Origin: a virus
DNA length: 64,000 nucleotides
Reading direction: 5' to 3' (one strand)
Virus record (IMG/VR): IMGVR_UViG_3300034117_001582
Location: 186,001-250,000 of that record
Within the stretch, counting starts at the first letter, position 1. The number at the start of each line of letters is the position of its first letter. The notes below the pieces were generated by a model. The model searched no databases. It saw nothing but the letters and a program-made list of their open reading frames with translations, and was not told the origin of the DNA. Made by a program: the position numbers and the translations under genes. This document shows positions 51,286 to 58,712 of the stretch, in pieces.

Positions 51286-51987
51286 TTATGGTACTTGTTG
51301 TAACCCTAACTCAAAGTAGTCATACTCGTTGTTGTAAAATCTTGGATTGTTTACAAATATATTATACATTGGAAGTAAAATGTTATGTAACTCTTCTTTC
51401 CATTCGTCGTAGTCAGTTTCTGTCATATCACTTATAAAATATTTAGGTTTTACTTTTTCTAATGTTCGTTCTAAATTGTCTTGAAGATTAGTTTTTCTTA
51501 GGTTTGTTATATTTCCATAAACATATACTTCTACTTCAGGGTCATTTGTTGTGACATGCGTGGTTTCATAATCAAAGTCAAACTCATAACGATAAAACAC
51601 CCCCGAAAAATCAATATGTTTAATTTGTTTTCCACTAACATTAAGATGTGTTCTATCTTCTTTTGATACATAACAATTGTTTCTGATATTTTTCATCCAT
51701 GAAGCAAAATGCTTATATTTGTTAAAATCAGTGTTTGTCATATCACAAAATGATTTAAACTCATCATGTAAAACTTGAGTTAGTATTGTTTTTGAATATG
51801 AATAATCATTTGGGTTTTTAACTTTCCATTTTATTTGTAACCCTGTCCATTTTGGAACTAAAAAAAGTCCTTCGAATTCTATTGGGTTTTCATTTAAATA
51901 ATTATAATAGTAATACTTTACAGGATTTTCTTTAGGGTTGGTTCTTTCTTCCCTTAATACTCTTCTTATGTTCTCTTGTAGGTTCAT
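51286..51987 (-). CDS. Tagged hypothetical protein
   Basis: 233 residues from Met at 51987, where MNLQENIRRVLREE begins (L-R-E); the frame extends to 52008. The body is alpha/beta with many Tyr and Asn (RYEFDFDYETTHVTTNDPEV). No recognised family. It overlaps the stop of the ParB-like gene by 4 nt (ATGA type). Confidence 0.7.
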   Translation of the reverse strand: MNLQENIRRVLREERTNPKENPVKYYYYNYLNENPIEFEGLFLVPKWTGLQIKWKVKNPNDYSYSKTILTQVLHDEFKSFCDMTNTDFNKYKHFASWMKNIRNNCYVSKEDRTHLNVSGKQIKHIDFSGVFYRYEFDFDYETTHVTTNDPEVEVYVYGNITNLRKTNLQDNLERTLEKVKPKYFISDMTETDYDEWKEELHNILLPMYNIFVNNPRFYNNEYDYFELGLQQVP

Positions 51988-52715
51988 TCTGATAAATCTA
52001 TAAACCAAGCAGATATTGGCACGTTTAGTTGGTTGGCGATGGTTGATCGTTTGTGTCCACCAATTAATGTATATTCATTTCCTTCTCTTCCGCCTGTTGG
52101 TAATTTCATTACAAATGGTGCTGGAAGTTCTCTATGTTTTTCATTTCTTATTTTTTCTATATTATCAACATAACCTTTGTGACGTTGTTTAACTTCTCCA
52201 TCATCGCCTGTCATTTGTTTAATTAAACCTGATGATGTGGTATCTTTAAACATTCCTGGAAACTCTTTTGAGAATCTACCCATATAAAATGTGTTATTTA
52301 TCATATCATTATCCCATTCTTCCATTCTTCCTTTATTAAACAAATTAAACCCTTCCATTTGTGATTGTCCATCTTTTAATAAAACTTGTCTAAAATCCTC
52401 CCAATCATCCATTAAATCAGATATTTCTTTATCTAATAGAATGTCTTTAATTTCTTGTTCATCATCCACTTCACTTCCTTTTGAATGTTCGGCAATCATT
52501 TTGAATGTATGAGGAAATATGGAATACATTAAATCATAATTTTGTGGGTGAAAGAATTCATCTTTACTGAACCTCATATTATTTCCCAATAGTTCATCTA
52601 ACTCTTGGTTAAAGTATTCTACTGTTGGTTCTAACCAAGTGATAGAATATGGATTTGATATCTCATTTAACCCCATCATTGATTTAATTCTTTGTATGTT
52701 TTCTTGTAGGTTCAT
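51984..52715 (-). CDS. Tagged protein with ParB/sulfiredoxin-like C-terminal domain
   Basis: 243 residues. The tag MNLQENIQRIKSMMGLNE ends L-N-E. The last ~60 residues hold KLPTGGREGNEYTLIGGHKR and STIANQLNVPISAWFIDL, matching the ParB N-terminal/sulfiredoxin fold (strand, G-G/D-H-x-R, helix, I-x-A-x-x-I). Such domains in phages act as nucleotide-binding or nuclease-like modules. The N-terminal ~170 residues are helical and unassigned. Confidence 0.7.
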   Translation of the reverse strand: MNLQENIQRIKSMMGLNEISNPYSITWLEPTVEYFNQELDELLGNNMRFSKDEFFHPQNYDLMYSIFPHTFKMIAEHSKGSEVDDEQEIKDILLDKEISDLMDDWEDFRQVLLKDGQSQMEGFNLFNKGRMEEWDNDMINNTFYMGRFSKEFPGMFKDTTSSGLIKQMTGDDGEVKQRHKGYVDNIEKIRNEKHRELPAPFVMKLPTGGREGNEYTLIGGHKRSTIANQLNVPISAWFIDLSE

Positions 52716-52728
52716 ATTAATGAATATA

Positions 52729-52938
52729 TTATTTTTTGATAATTCTTATTCTTTTTTTTTCAATCCAATTTTTTAATTCTTGAGTTTCTGGTACTTCAGT
52801 TAAAACAAACTCCCTAATATAATCATCGGCTAAAAAATTTGGTAAATTAACGGGTTGAAATCCCATTTCGTTTTTTGTGATTAAGACCAAATGATTTTTT
52901 TTTCTTTTGTGTCTTTTGGTGGGTATTAGTTTTTTCAT
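52729..52938 (-). CDS. Small basic hypothetical protein
   Basis: 69 residues, rich in Lys and Arg at both ends (KKLIPTKRHKRKKNH; EKKRIRIIKK). It starts 40 nt after the DUF5872-like gene's stop and ends 13 nt before the ParB-like gene. No tag and no recognised family. Confidence 0.55.
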   Translation of the reverse strand: MKKLIPTKRHKRKKNHLVLITKNEMGFQPVNLPNFLADDYIREFVLTEVPETQELKNWIEKKRIRIIKK

Positions 52939-52978
52939 TTATGTTTTATTATTCTTTTTATATAACCTTGTAGGTTCA

Positions 52979-53296
52979 TTACTTTGTCTTCTTAACACAA
53001 TTAGGATATCGTTTACCAAACATTGTCTTCATACCTTTTTGAGTATATCCTGCCCAACATCTCTCTGTAAGTTCACCTTCTTTCATCTCACTTTGTTTAC
53101 GTTTACCTTGACAGTGAGCTCTTTGACTAAATCCTTTTGGGTTATTGCAGTCGATTGATTTTTTATACTTTTCTGACCACTTTTCTGTAACATCCCCTTC
53201 TCCCATCTCTTCGTCATTTTTTATTGTATTTTCATTGATTACTCTTTTAACTAACAAAATAAGGTCTGATTCCGTTAACCGTATTACTTTTTTCAT
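52979..53296 (-). CDS. Tagged DUF5872-like protein
   Basis: 105 residues. The tag KKVIRLTESDLILLVKRVINE ends I-N-E. Two short motifs common in marine phage proteins follow: CNNPKGFSQRAHCQGKRK, and CWAGYTQKGMKTMFGKRYPN then CVKK. I know the second as the DUF5872 type; its function is not established. Here the domain is fused to a tag. It overlaps nothing; 1 nt separates it from the dehydratase gene. Confidence 0.75.
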   Translation of the reverse strand: MKKVIRLTESDLILLVKRVINENTIKNDEEMGEGDVTEKWSEKYKKSIDCNNPKGFSQRAHCQGKRKQSEMKEGELTERCWAGYTQKGMKTMFGKRYPNCVKKTK

Positions 53297-53297
53297 A

Positions 53298-53705
53298 TTA
53301 TCTATTGTATGGCCTAAACCTTGATGGGTTTGATTTTATTGCTGACTTTGGGAATTTTAATCCAACACCCTGTTGTCTTGCGTTCTTTAATGTTCTTGCG
53401 TATTCGGTTAGTTCTTCATTTCCCATATCATCAATAGCCTTTACTAATTTATGGCATTTCTCTGATACCTCACCCTTTTCGTGATCAGTTATTGATAATT
53501 TTACTTTGTTGTAATTTATTTTAATATCAGGATGATGATTTTGTGATTCGGCAATCTTCGCAACTTTATTAACAAATTCCATTGATTCATTAAAATCTTT
53601 GAATTTAAAAGTTCTTTCTAATTTTTGCTCTGAATCACTCCAACCTTTGGATTCATTCATATTTATCATTTCCTGTATTCTTCTTATGTTCTCTTGTAGG
53701 TTCAT
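53298..53705 (-). CDS. phhB: Pterin-4a-carbinolamine dehydratase with N-terminal tag
   Basis: 135 residues. The tag MNLQENIRRIQEMINMNES is followed by an intact dehydratase fold (~22-95): LERTFKFKDFNESMEFVNKV, the signature SQNHHPDIKINYNKVKLSI, and ITDHEKGEVSEKCHKLVKAI. The double His plus the later His are the catalytic set. A ~35-residue basic C-terminal extension is not part of the family. The enzyme dehydrates 4a-hydroxytetrahydropterin in pterin recycling; it can also act as a dimerisation cofactor (DCoH). Use by a phage, with a tag, is unusual. Confidence 0.9.
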   Translation of the reverse strand: MNLQENIRRIQEMINMNESKGWSDSEQKLERTFKFKDFNESMEFVNKVAKIAESQNHHPDIKINYNKVKLSITDHEKGEVSEKCHKLVKAIDDMGNEELTEYARTLKNARQQGVGLKFPKSAIKSNPSRFRPYNR

Positions 53706-53719
53706 ATTATATGAATATA

Positions 53720-54787
53720 TTATGCGTAGTTAACATCATTATTTGTATTTATTTTTGCAAATTGTATTGAGTAGTCATATATTTCTTTTAAATTGATTTT
53801 TAGTAAAGAAAGATTTAAATCTATCATATAATCTCCTACTGATATGGCATCTGATGCCGTCATTTCATATTTTTTTCTATAAAAATCATATTTGTTTACC
53901 ATTTCAGGATCTTCAGTGTATTCATTAAATAACCACCAAACGTCAATAGCGTCTACATTGTTAATATTAATCCTAACGTCTATCCATTTCAATCGTTTAT
54001 CGGATTTTTTATTGTTTTTACCATATATTTTTATTAAATTACCATCATATTCCACTTTATCAATAACTACCTTATCGTCTTGCCCTGAAAACTTAACGTT
54101 ATCTTTTATTAATTTAATAAAATTATCTAATGTTCCAAAATCGGTTACATTTAAAAGTCTTTTAAGTGTTTTAATACGAGCCGAATGTTCGTTATTTGAT
54201 TTACCATAATCCTTATCCCATTCTTTAGGATAACGTTCCCCATACCATTTTGAATCAATATTGGATGGTAAATAGTTAGATACACCAATATTTTTAAAAT
54301 AAAAAGAAATACAATGGTCAAATTCATGGACTAAAATTAATATACCCTCATTTTTATTAACACCATTAGGAAATATATTTTTAGTACAAAAATTAAGATT
54401 AGAATATTTGTCTTCATTAACAAACCCACCTACTTTGGGTTGACAGATTGGATCATCCGAATTAAAAACTAAATTTACATTATTTATAAAGTCTTTTAAT
54501 TCTTTTTTTTGTTTATCACCCCAATCTCCATTTGTGAACTCAATAAGTTTTTTATTGAACCATTCACTGTCTACGTATTTTAACATGTAAGTTCTTGCTT
54601 GAGTAAAAAATGGTTTAACAAAATTTTCAACCTCTGTTATTTTTTCTTGTTCGGTTTTAGATTTGTCTTCCCAATATTTTTTTAAAGTAATAGGGTCAAC
54701 ATGTTTTAATTTACAAGCATCATCCACTTCCTCTTTAATTACCCCCATCATTTCCTGTATTCTTCTTATGTTCTCTTGTAGGTTCAT
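53720..54787 (-). CDS. Tagged HEXXH metallopeptidase-like protein, short form
   Basis: 355 residues. The tag MNLQENIRRIQEMMGVIKE ends I-K-E. HEFDH at 154-158 (ILILVHEFDHCISFYF) is the zinc motif; a Glu or His third ligand further on cannot be fixed by eye. Related end to end to the protein at 50104, but lacking its ~70-residue insert. The C-terminal half diverges more. GTATTTATCATT precedes the ATG. Likely a host-targeting zinc protease; the substrate is unknown. Confidence 0.75.
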   Translation of the reverse strand: MNLQENIRRIQEMMGVIKEEVDDACKLKHVDPITLKKYWEDKSKTEQEKITEVENFVKPFFTQARTYMLKYVDSEWFNKKLIEFTNGDWGDKQKKELKDFINNVNLVFNSDDPICQPKVGGFVNEDKYSNLNFCTKNIFPNGVNKNEGILILVHEFDHCISFYFKNIGVSNYLPSNIDSKWYGERYPKEWDKDYGKSNNEHSARIKTLKRLLNVTDFGTLDNFIKLIKDNVKFSGQDDKVVIDKVEYDGNLIKIYGKNNKKSDKRLKWIDVRININNVDAIDVWWLFNEYTEDPEMVNKYDFYRKKYEMTASDAISVGDYMIDLNLSLLKINLKEIYDYSIQFAKINTNNDVNYA

Positions 54788-54802
54788 AATGATAAATACT
54801 TT

Positions 54803-55516
54803 TTACATATGAATTATTTTCCACTTACCTTTAAAATCCTCCACAAGACATGTGGAGTTCTCACAGAAGTCCCCACTGTTCATATAGTCCACATCTAACT
54901 TAGGTTGATGGATGTGTCCACATACCGCGACATCACATCCTTTTTGTTTTGATAATCCTTTTGCGTTCTCCTCAAAATCAGATACAAAGTTGATTGCTCC
55001 CTTTACAGATTGTTTAATATCATTTGCCAAGGAATGGTATGGTAAGTTAAACTTTCTTCTAATATAGTTGTATATCGTATTTAATCTAATAACTAAATCG
55101 TATGACCATCCACCAAGAACTGCCAACCATCTTACTTTCATAATCACAAAGTCTAATACATCCCCATGAAAACAATAATAACTTCTTCCGTCCGCTCCAA
55201 TGTGTGTGTATTTTCTAACAATCTCTATGTTGTTTAATAAGAACGGAACAAATGGTTTTAAAAAGTCATCGTGGTTTCCCCTGATATACACTACCTTTGT
55301 TCCATCTTCTGATCGTTTCATAAAACGTCTGAATATCTTTGAGCAATCTTTTTTCCATTTACCTCCACCCTTTAATGCCCATCCATCAATAATATCACCA
55401 TTTAATATTAGTGTTTCAGATTCATTCTCTTCCAAGAACTTAATTATCTTGTCTGTTTGTGATTGTCTGGCACCTAAGTGTAAATCACTCATTATAATTG
55501 TTCTCCACTTTTTCAT
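54803..55516 (-). CDS. LpxH-like calcineurin-type metallophosphoesterase
   Basis: 237 residues. Metal motifs in order: SDLHLG (residues 10-15), GDIIDGW, RGNHDD, HGD and GHIHQP. This pattern fits the UDP-2,3-diacylglucosamine hydrolase (LpxH) group, in which the enzyme releases UMP during lipid A synthesis; LpxH-like enzymes of Bacteroidota also act on other lipid or sugar phosphates. No tag. It overlaps the membrane-protein gene by 4 nt and forms an operon with it and the glycosyltransferase. Lipid A or glycolipid remodelling of the host envelope is inferred. Confidence 0.85.
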   Translation of the reverse strand: MKKWRTIIMSDLHLGARQSQTDKIIKFLEENESETLILNGDIIDGWALKGGGKWKKDCSKIFRRFMKRSEDGTKVVYIRGNHDDFLKPFVPFLLNNIEIVRKYTHIGADGRSYYCFHGDVLDFVIMKVRWLAVLGGWSYDLVIRLNTIYNYIRRKFNLPYHSLANDIKQSVKGAINFVSDFEENAKGLSKQKGCDVAVCGHIHQPKLDVDYMNSGDFCENSTCLVEDFKGKWKIIHM

Positions 55517-55839
55517 ATAAATAAAGATATGTATTGTGCTAATTTATAACCTGTAAATGCCCCAATGGCGGCAGATCCAGGAAGAATAATAAATTTACCC
55601 AATTTTGTTTTATACTTTTCACGATTTACAATGTATGAGATTAATAAATAATATAATATAAAATTTATAAATACCATAAAATCAAGCTCCTTTGACATAA
55701 AAACAACAATTGAGTTACCAATAAGTCCCCACATAAAATTTATAATGGTTTCTCTTATTAACTCAAATGGTGTTGTAATGGCCCCAAATATATTAATTTG
55801 TTTGCTCATGGGATTTTGTTTATTTTTTTTCATTTCCAA
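55513..55839 (-). CDS. Small multi-span membrane protein
   Basis: 108 residues; three hydrophobic helices are visible (FMWGLIGNSIVVFM, FINFILYYLLISYIV and LPGSAAIGAFTGYKLAQYI). Starts at 55839 or 55833 (MKKN) are both possible. Located between the glycosyltransferase and the LpxH-like gene and overlapping both, it probably supplies a membrane partner or carrier. Not recognised. Confidence 0.7.
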   Translation of the reverse strand: MEMKKNKQNPMSKQINIFGAITTPFELIRETIINFMWGLIGNSIVVFMSKELDFMVFINFILYYLLISYIVNREKYKTKLGKFIILPGSAAIGAFTGYKLAQYISLFI

Positions 55840-56552
55840 TAGTCTTTGTCGTTTGTAAAATATTCTTTATTTTTATTATTGAAGAATGATGACAACATTA
55901 GTCTTAACATATACATCACACCTTTGTTTTCAAATCTTCTTGGTGGTGTATATACAATATTGTTTATTCTTCCGAATTTCTTTGGTTTAATTTGTTTTGA
56001 GAACATATAATCTTCTGCGACTTTAATCTCTTCATCAAAACCTCCAATTGATTTAAACGTCTCTGAACGAACTAACATGTATCCACCTAAACAGAATGGT
56101 GTTGACCACTTGGAAAGTGCTTGTATTAAGTCAAACACCTTATATACGTAGTTATATCTTCCATTGTCTGAACGGAACTTTGTTGTTACTAAATCTAAAT
56201 GGTATCTATGTATTCTTACTACCGATCGTTTTAGTACCTTTGGATCTAATAGGAACACATCAGCATCCATAAACAACACATATGGTGTTGTAACAAGTTT
56301 GAATCCGTTGTTTCTTGCTATTGCTGGAAGTCCACCATCCATTAAATGTAAATCAAACATATCTGAATTATGTTCATATTCTATTCTACCCAACAGGGCA
56401 AATTTTGTTACACCATCGTTTGATGCGTCACATACAACAACTTTTACGTTATGTATATCAACCTGATAGTTTAACAGGTCCAACGTTTTTAATATAATAT
56501 CCTTCTCGTTCTTACAAGGTATTACGATCGTTACTAATTTACTTAAATCCAT
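55830..56552 (-). CDS. Family 2 glycosyltransferase
   Basis: 240 residues. A GT-A fold opens with LVTIVIPCKNEKDIIL, then VVVCDASND. GGLPAIARNNGFKLVTTPYV is followed by the D-x-D motif in LFMDADVFLL. FCLGGYMLVRSETFKSIGGF and EDYM complete the GT2 signature. No membrane domain of its own; the neighbouring small membrane protein may anchor it. Glycosyltransferase plus LpxH-like phosphatase suggests modification of host surface glycans or lipids, for example to block superinfection. No tag. Confidence 0.9.
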   Translation of the reverse strand: MDLSKLVTIVIPCKNEKDIILKTLDLLNYQVDIHNVKVVVCDASNDGVTKFALLGRIEYEHNSDMFDLHLMDGGLPAIARNNGFKLVTTPYVLFMDADVFLLDPKVLKRSVVRIHRYHLDLVTTKFRSDNGRYNYVYKVFDLIQALSKWSTPFCLGGYMLVRSETFKSIGGFDEEIKVAEDYMFSKQIKPKKFGRINNIVYTPPRRFENKGVMYMLRLMLSSFFNNKNKEYFTNDKDYWK

Positions 56553-56630
56553 ATTCGTTTAATATAATAATAATCCACCATATTTACAAGTGGAGAATAA
56601 AATTTATATTCAGCAATATCCAAATTTAAT

Positions 56631-57140
56631 TTATTTTTGACACCCAGGACTTTTGGGGTTCATTTTTTTACAATGGGTTCCTGTATAATAATCCCAACCT
56701 TTTTCAGAGTGACCAATTGATGTTTTTTCAAAAATATTTGGTTCAAAAAAAGTATTTAATTTATTAATAATTTCATTATATACTTTTATAACTTCGCCAT
56801 CCCATTTTTTATTTTTTTCAGCATCAAATTTTACACTTTCCATACTTGATTTAAAATAACCAACTAAACCAACTAATTTAGGAACGTCATCAATAGTTTC
56901 ACCTTCTTTTAAATTTTCATATTTTTCTTTATCGTAGTATTTACCATCAACTTTAACATAAAAATTTAACATACGTTCCACATTGTCTTTTAACTCTAAA
57001 ATTGCGCTTATATGTGTTTTTTCATTATTATCACTTTTTAAGTTTAATTTATTTTTTATATATTCTAAACTGTTAGTGTTTTCCTCAGATAAGGTTATCA
57101 TCATTGATTTAATCCTTTGTATGTTTTCTTGTAGGTTCAT
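56631..57140 (-). CDS. Tagged hypothetical protein
   Basis: 169 residues. The tag MNLQENIQRIKSMMITLSEE ends L-S-E. The body is helical and Lys/Glu-rich (LELKDNVERMLNFYVKVDGK), with a C-terminal CKKMNPKSPGCQK reminiscent of a zinc knuckle or disulfide. Unrecognised. A weak hairpin with T-rich flank lies downstream near 56571-56600. Confidence 0.65.
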   Translation of the reverse strand: MNLQENIQRIKSMMITLSEENTNSLEYIKNKLNLKSDNNEKTHISAILELKDNVERMLNFYVKVDGKYYDKEKYENLKEGETIDDVPKLVGLVGYFKSSMESVKFDAEKNKKWDGEVIKVYNEIINKLNTFFEPNIFEKTSIGHSEKGWDYYTGTHCKKMNPKSPGCQK

Positions 57141-57189
57141 ATTATATAATTATCTTTGTGTTCATTAATGTTATATTTCATATCACTTA

Positions 57190-58260
57190 TTAATCCCAAT
57201 CACCATTTTTTATTGTTTCCATCATCCAAGAAATGATTGATAATAACTCTTCATTAGTTAGGTTGTTAATAGTTGTTATGTATTGGTCGTTTTGTTCAGT
57301 ATGTCCGTATTCATCAATATCAAATTCCATTATCTCAACAGCAATTTGGTCGCTGTCTTGAACCATTATATCGTCAACATATTTGTTATTACTTAATTGT
57401 ATTTCATATCCACTAAGTATTCCACTATTATCTCCCCATTTATTACCATTTATTAAAACAAAATCCCTAATATATTGTTTTAATACTTCTTTAGGGTTAT
57501 TCATGTTTTTTAACGCCGAACTAATTTGACGAATGTCTAACCCTGACATGTTTATAAAATCATATAAACCATACTCATCTATAAGTTCCGTTAAAGATTG
57601 TTTTTTATTTTCTGATTCATTCATGGGTTTCCATTTGCAATTTGGTTTTGATATGGATCCAACATATAAATTATCTATTGGCAAATAACCTTTAATAGCG
57701 TTTTTAACATCATTTCTTAAATTTTCTCCATGTCGCGCTCTTCCAACAAAACTAAAAAATAAATCATTTAGTTCTTCCGACCCAAACACCAAATAAATCA
57801 CATACATATCGTCTTCGAATGTTACTCTAATATCGCAAACACAATCTTCTTTTTTGAATGGTTCTATAAGTTCTTTAATTATGTTAAGATACTTTGGTTG
57901 TTTTTCTTCGGATTCATTTATAACGTTTCCTTCACTATCGTATTTTAGTTTAATGGCATCCAAACGAAAATCTGCACTGTTATCTTGGTCATTGTGCCAA
58001 TATGGAATAAGTTTAATACCTGTATATTCATAGATTTTACGTTGTATTTGTTCTGCAAAATAAGTCTCTTCATTACCAGCATATTCATCGTTATCAAAAT
58101 AAACTCTTATCATTGGTTTATTTTCATATTTTTTAATATCAATAAAACTAACCTCATCAAAAAACTCATGAATCATTCTTGTCACCAACTTAAGTTTTTT
58201 CTCTTCAGATTTGTCAACTGATTCCCTTAATATTTTTTTTATGGATTCTTGTAGGGTCAT
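57190..58260 (-). CDS. Tagged three-module protein with internal (I/M)NES junctions
   Basis: 356 residues. The tag MTLQESIKKILRES is L-R-E-S. Module 1 (~20-110: LVTRMIHEFFDEVSF, MIRVYFDNDEY, GIKLIPYWHND) is paralogous to the N-terminus of the 531-residue protein. INESEEK (114-120) marks the junction to module 2 (~123-210: EPFKKEDCVCDIRVTFEDD). MNESENK (213-219) marks the junction to module 3 (helical, to the end). The regular junction text suggests either processing sites or old gene fusions. Overlaps the next gene by 4 nt. Confidence 0.7.
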   Translation of the reverse strand: MTLQESIKKILRESVDKSEEKKLKLVTRMIHEFFDEVSFIDIKKYENKPMIRVYFDNDEYAGNEETYFAEQIQRKIYEYTGIKLIPYWHNDQDNSADFRLDAIKLKYDSEGNVINESEEKQPKYLNIIKELIEPFKKEDCVCDIRVTFEDDMYVIYLVFGSEELNDLFFSFVGRARHGENLRNDVKNAIKGYLPIDNLYVGSISKPNCKWKPMNESENKKQSLTELIDEYGLYDFINMSGLDIRQISSALKNMNNPKEVLKQYIRDFVLINGNKWGDNSGILSGYEIQLSNNKYVDDIMVQDSDQIAVEIMEFDIDEYGHTEQNDQYITTINNLTNEELLSIISWMMETIKNGDWD

Positions 58261-58712
58261 ATAAAAATTATATTAGTGGCTTTACAACCAAACTTTTCAT
58301 TTATTAACTCTAATAACTCAATTTTCCAATTACCTTTACGTCCCAAGTAGTTCTCAATTTCTTCAGCAAACTGTTCGTAAAATATTATAAAATTAAAATT
58401 TGGATTTTTAACATCAGGCATTTCATAACATACTTCAGGTAACTCACCCATTACTTCTTTAAAGTATTTACCATTATCGTCATAGTTATTACCATCAACC
58501 AATTTGAATAAATAATCATCATAATTATTTTTTGGAAGAACAAACCCAACAGCATATGGGTCACAACAAACACCCATTCCACAATTATATTGAGCCCAAT
58601 CATAATAGATATCATCAAATCCATCAAACAACATATTAAGTAAATTGCTTAAAACGGGTTTAATATTGGTTTCTTCCCTTAATATTTTTCTTATGGATTC
58701 TTGTTGGTTCAT
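58257..58712 (-). CDS. Small tagged protein related to the adjacent modules
   Basis: 151 residues. The tag MNQQESIRKILREE is L-R-E. The body opens LSNLLNMLFDGFDDIYYDW like module 1 of its neighbours, with a Cys cluster (NCGMGVCCDPYAVG) not found there. It reads as a single-module, divergent member of the family; overlaps downstream by 4 nt and abuts the 531-residue gene. Confidence 0.65.
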   Translation of the reverse strand: MNQQESIRKILREETNIKPVLSNLLNMLFDGFDDIYYDWAQYNCGMGVCCDPYAVGFVLPKNNYDDYLFKLVDGNNYDDNGKYFKEVMGELPEVCYEMPDVKNPNFNFIIFYEQFAEEIENYLGRKGNWKIELLELINEKFGCKATNIIFI

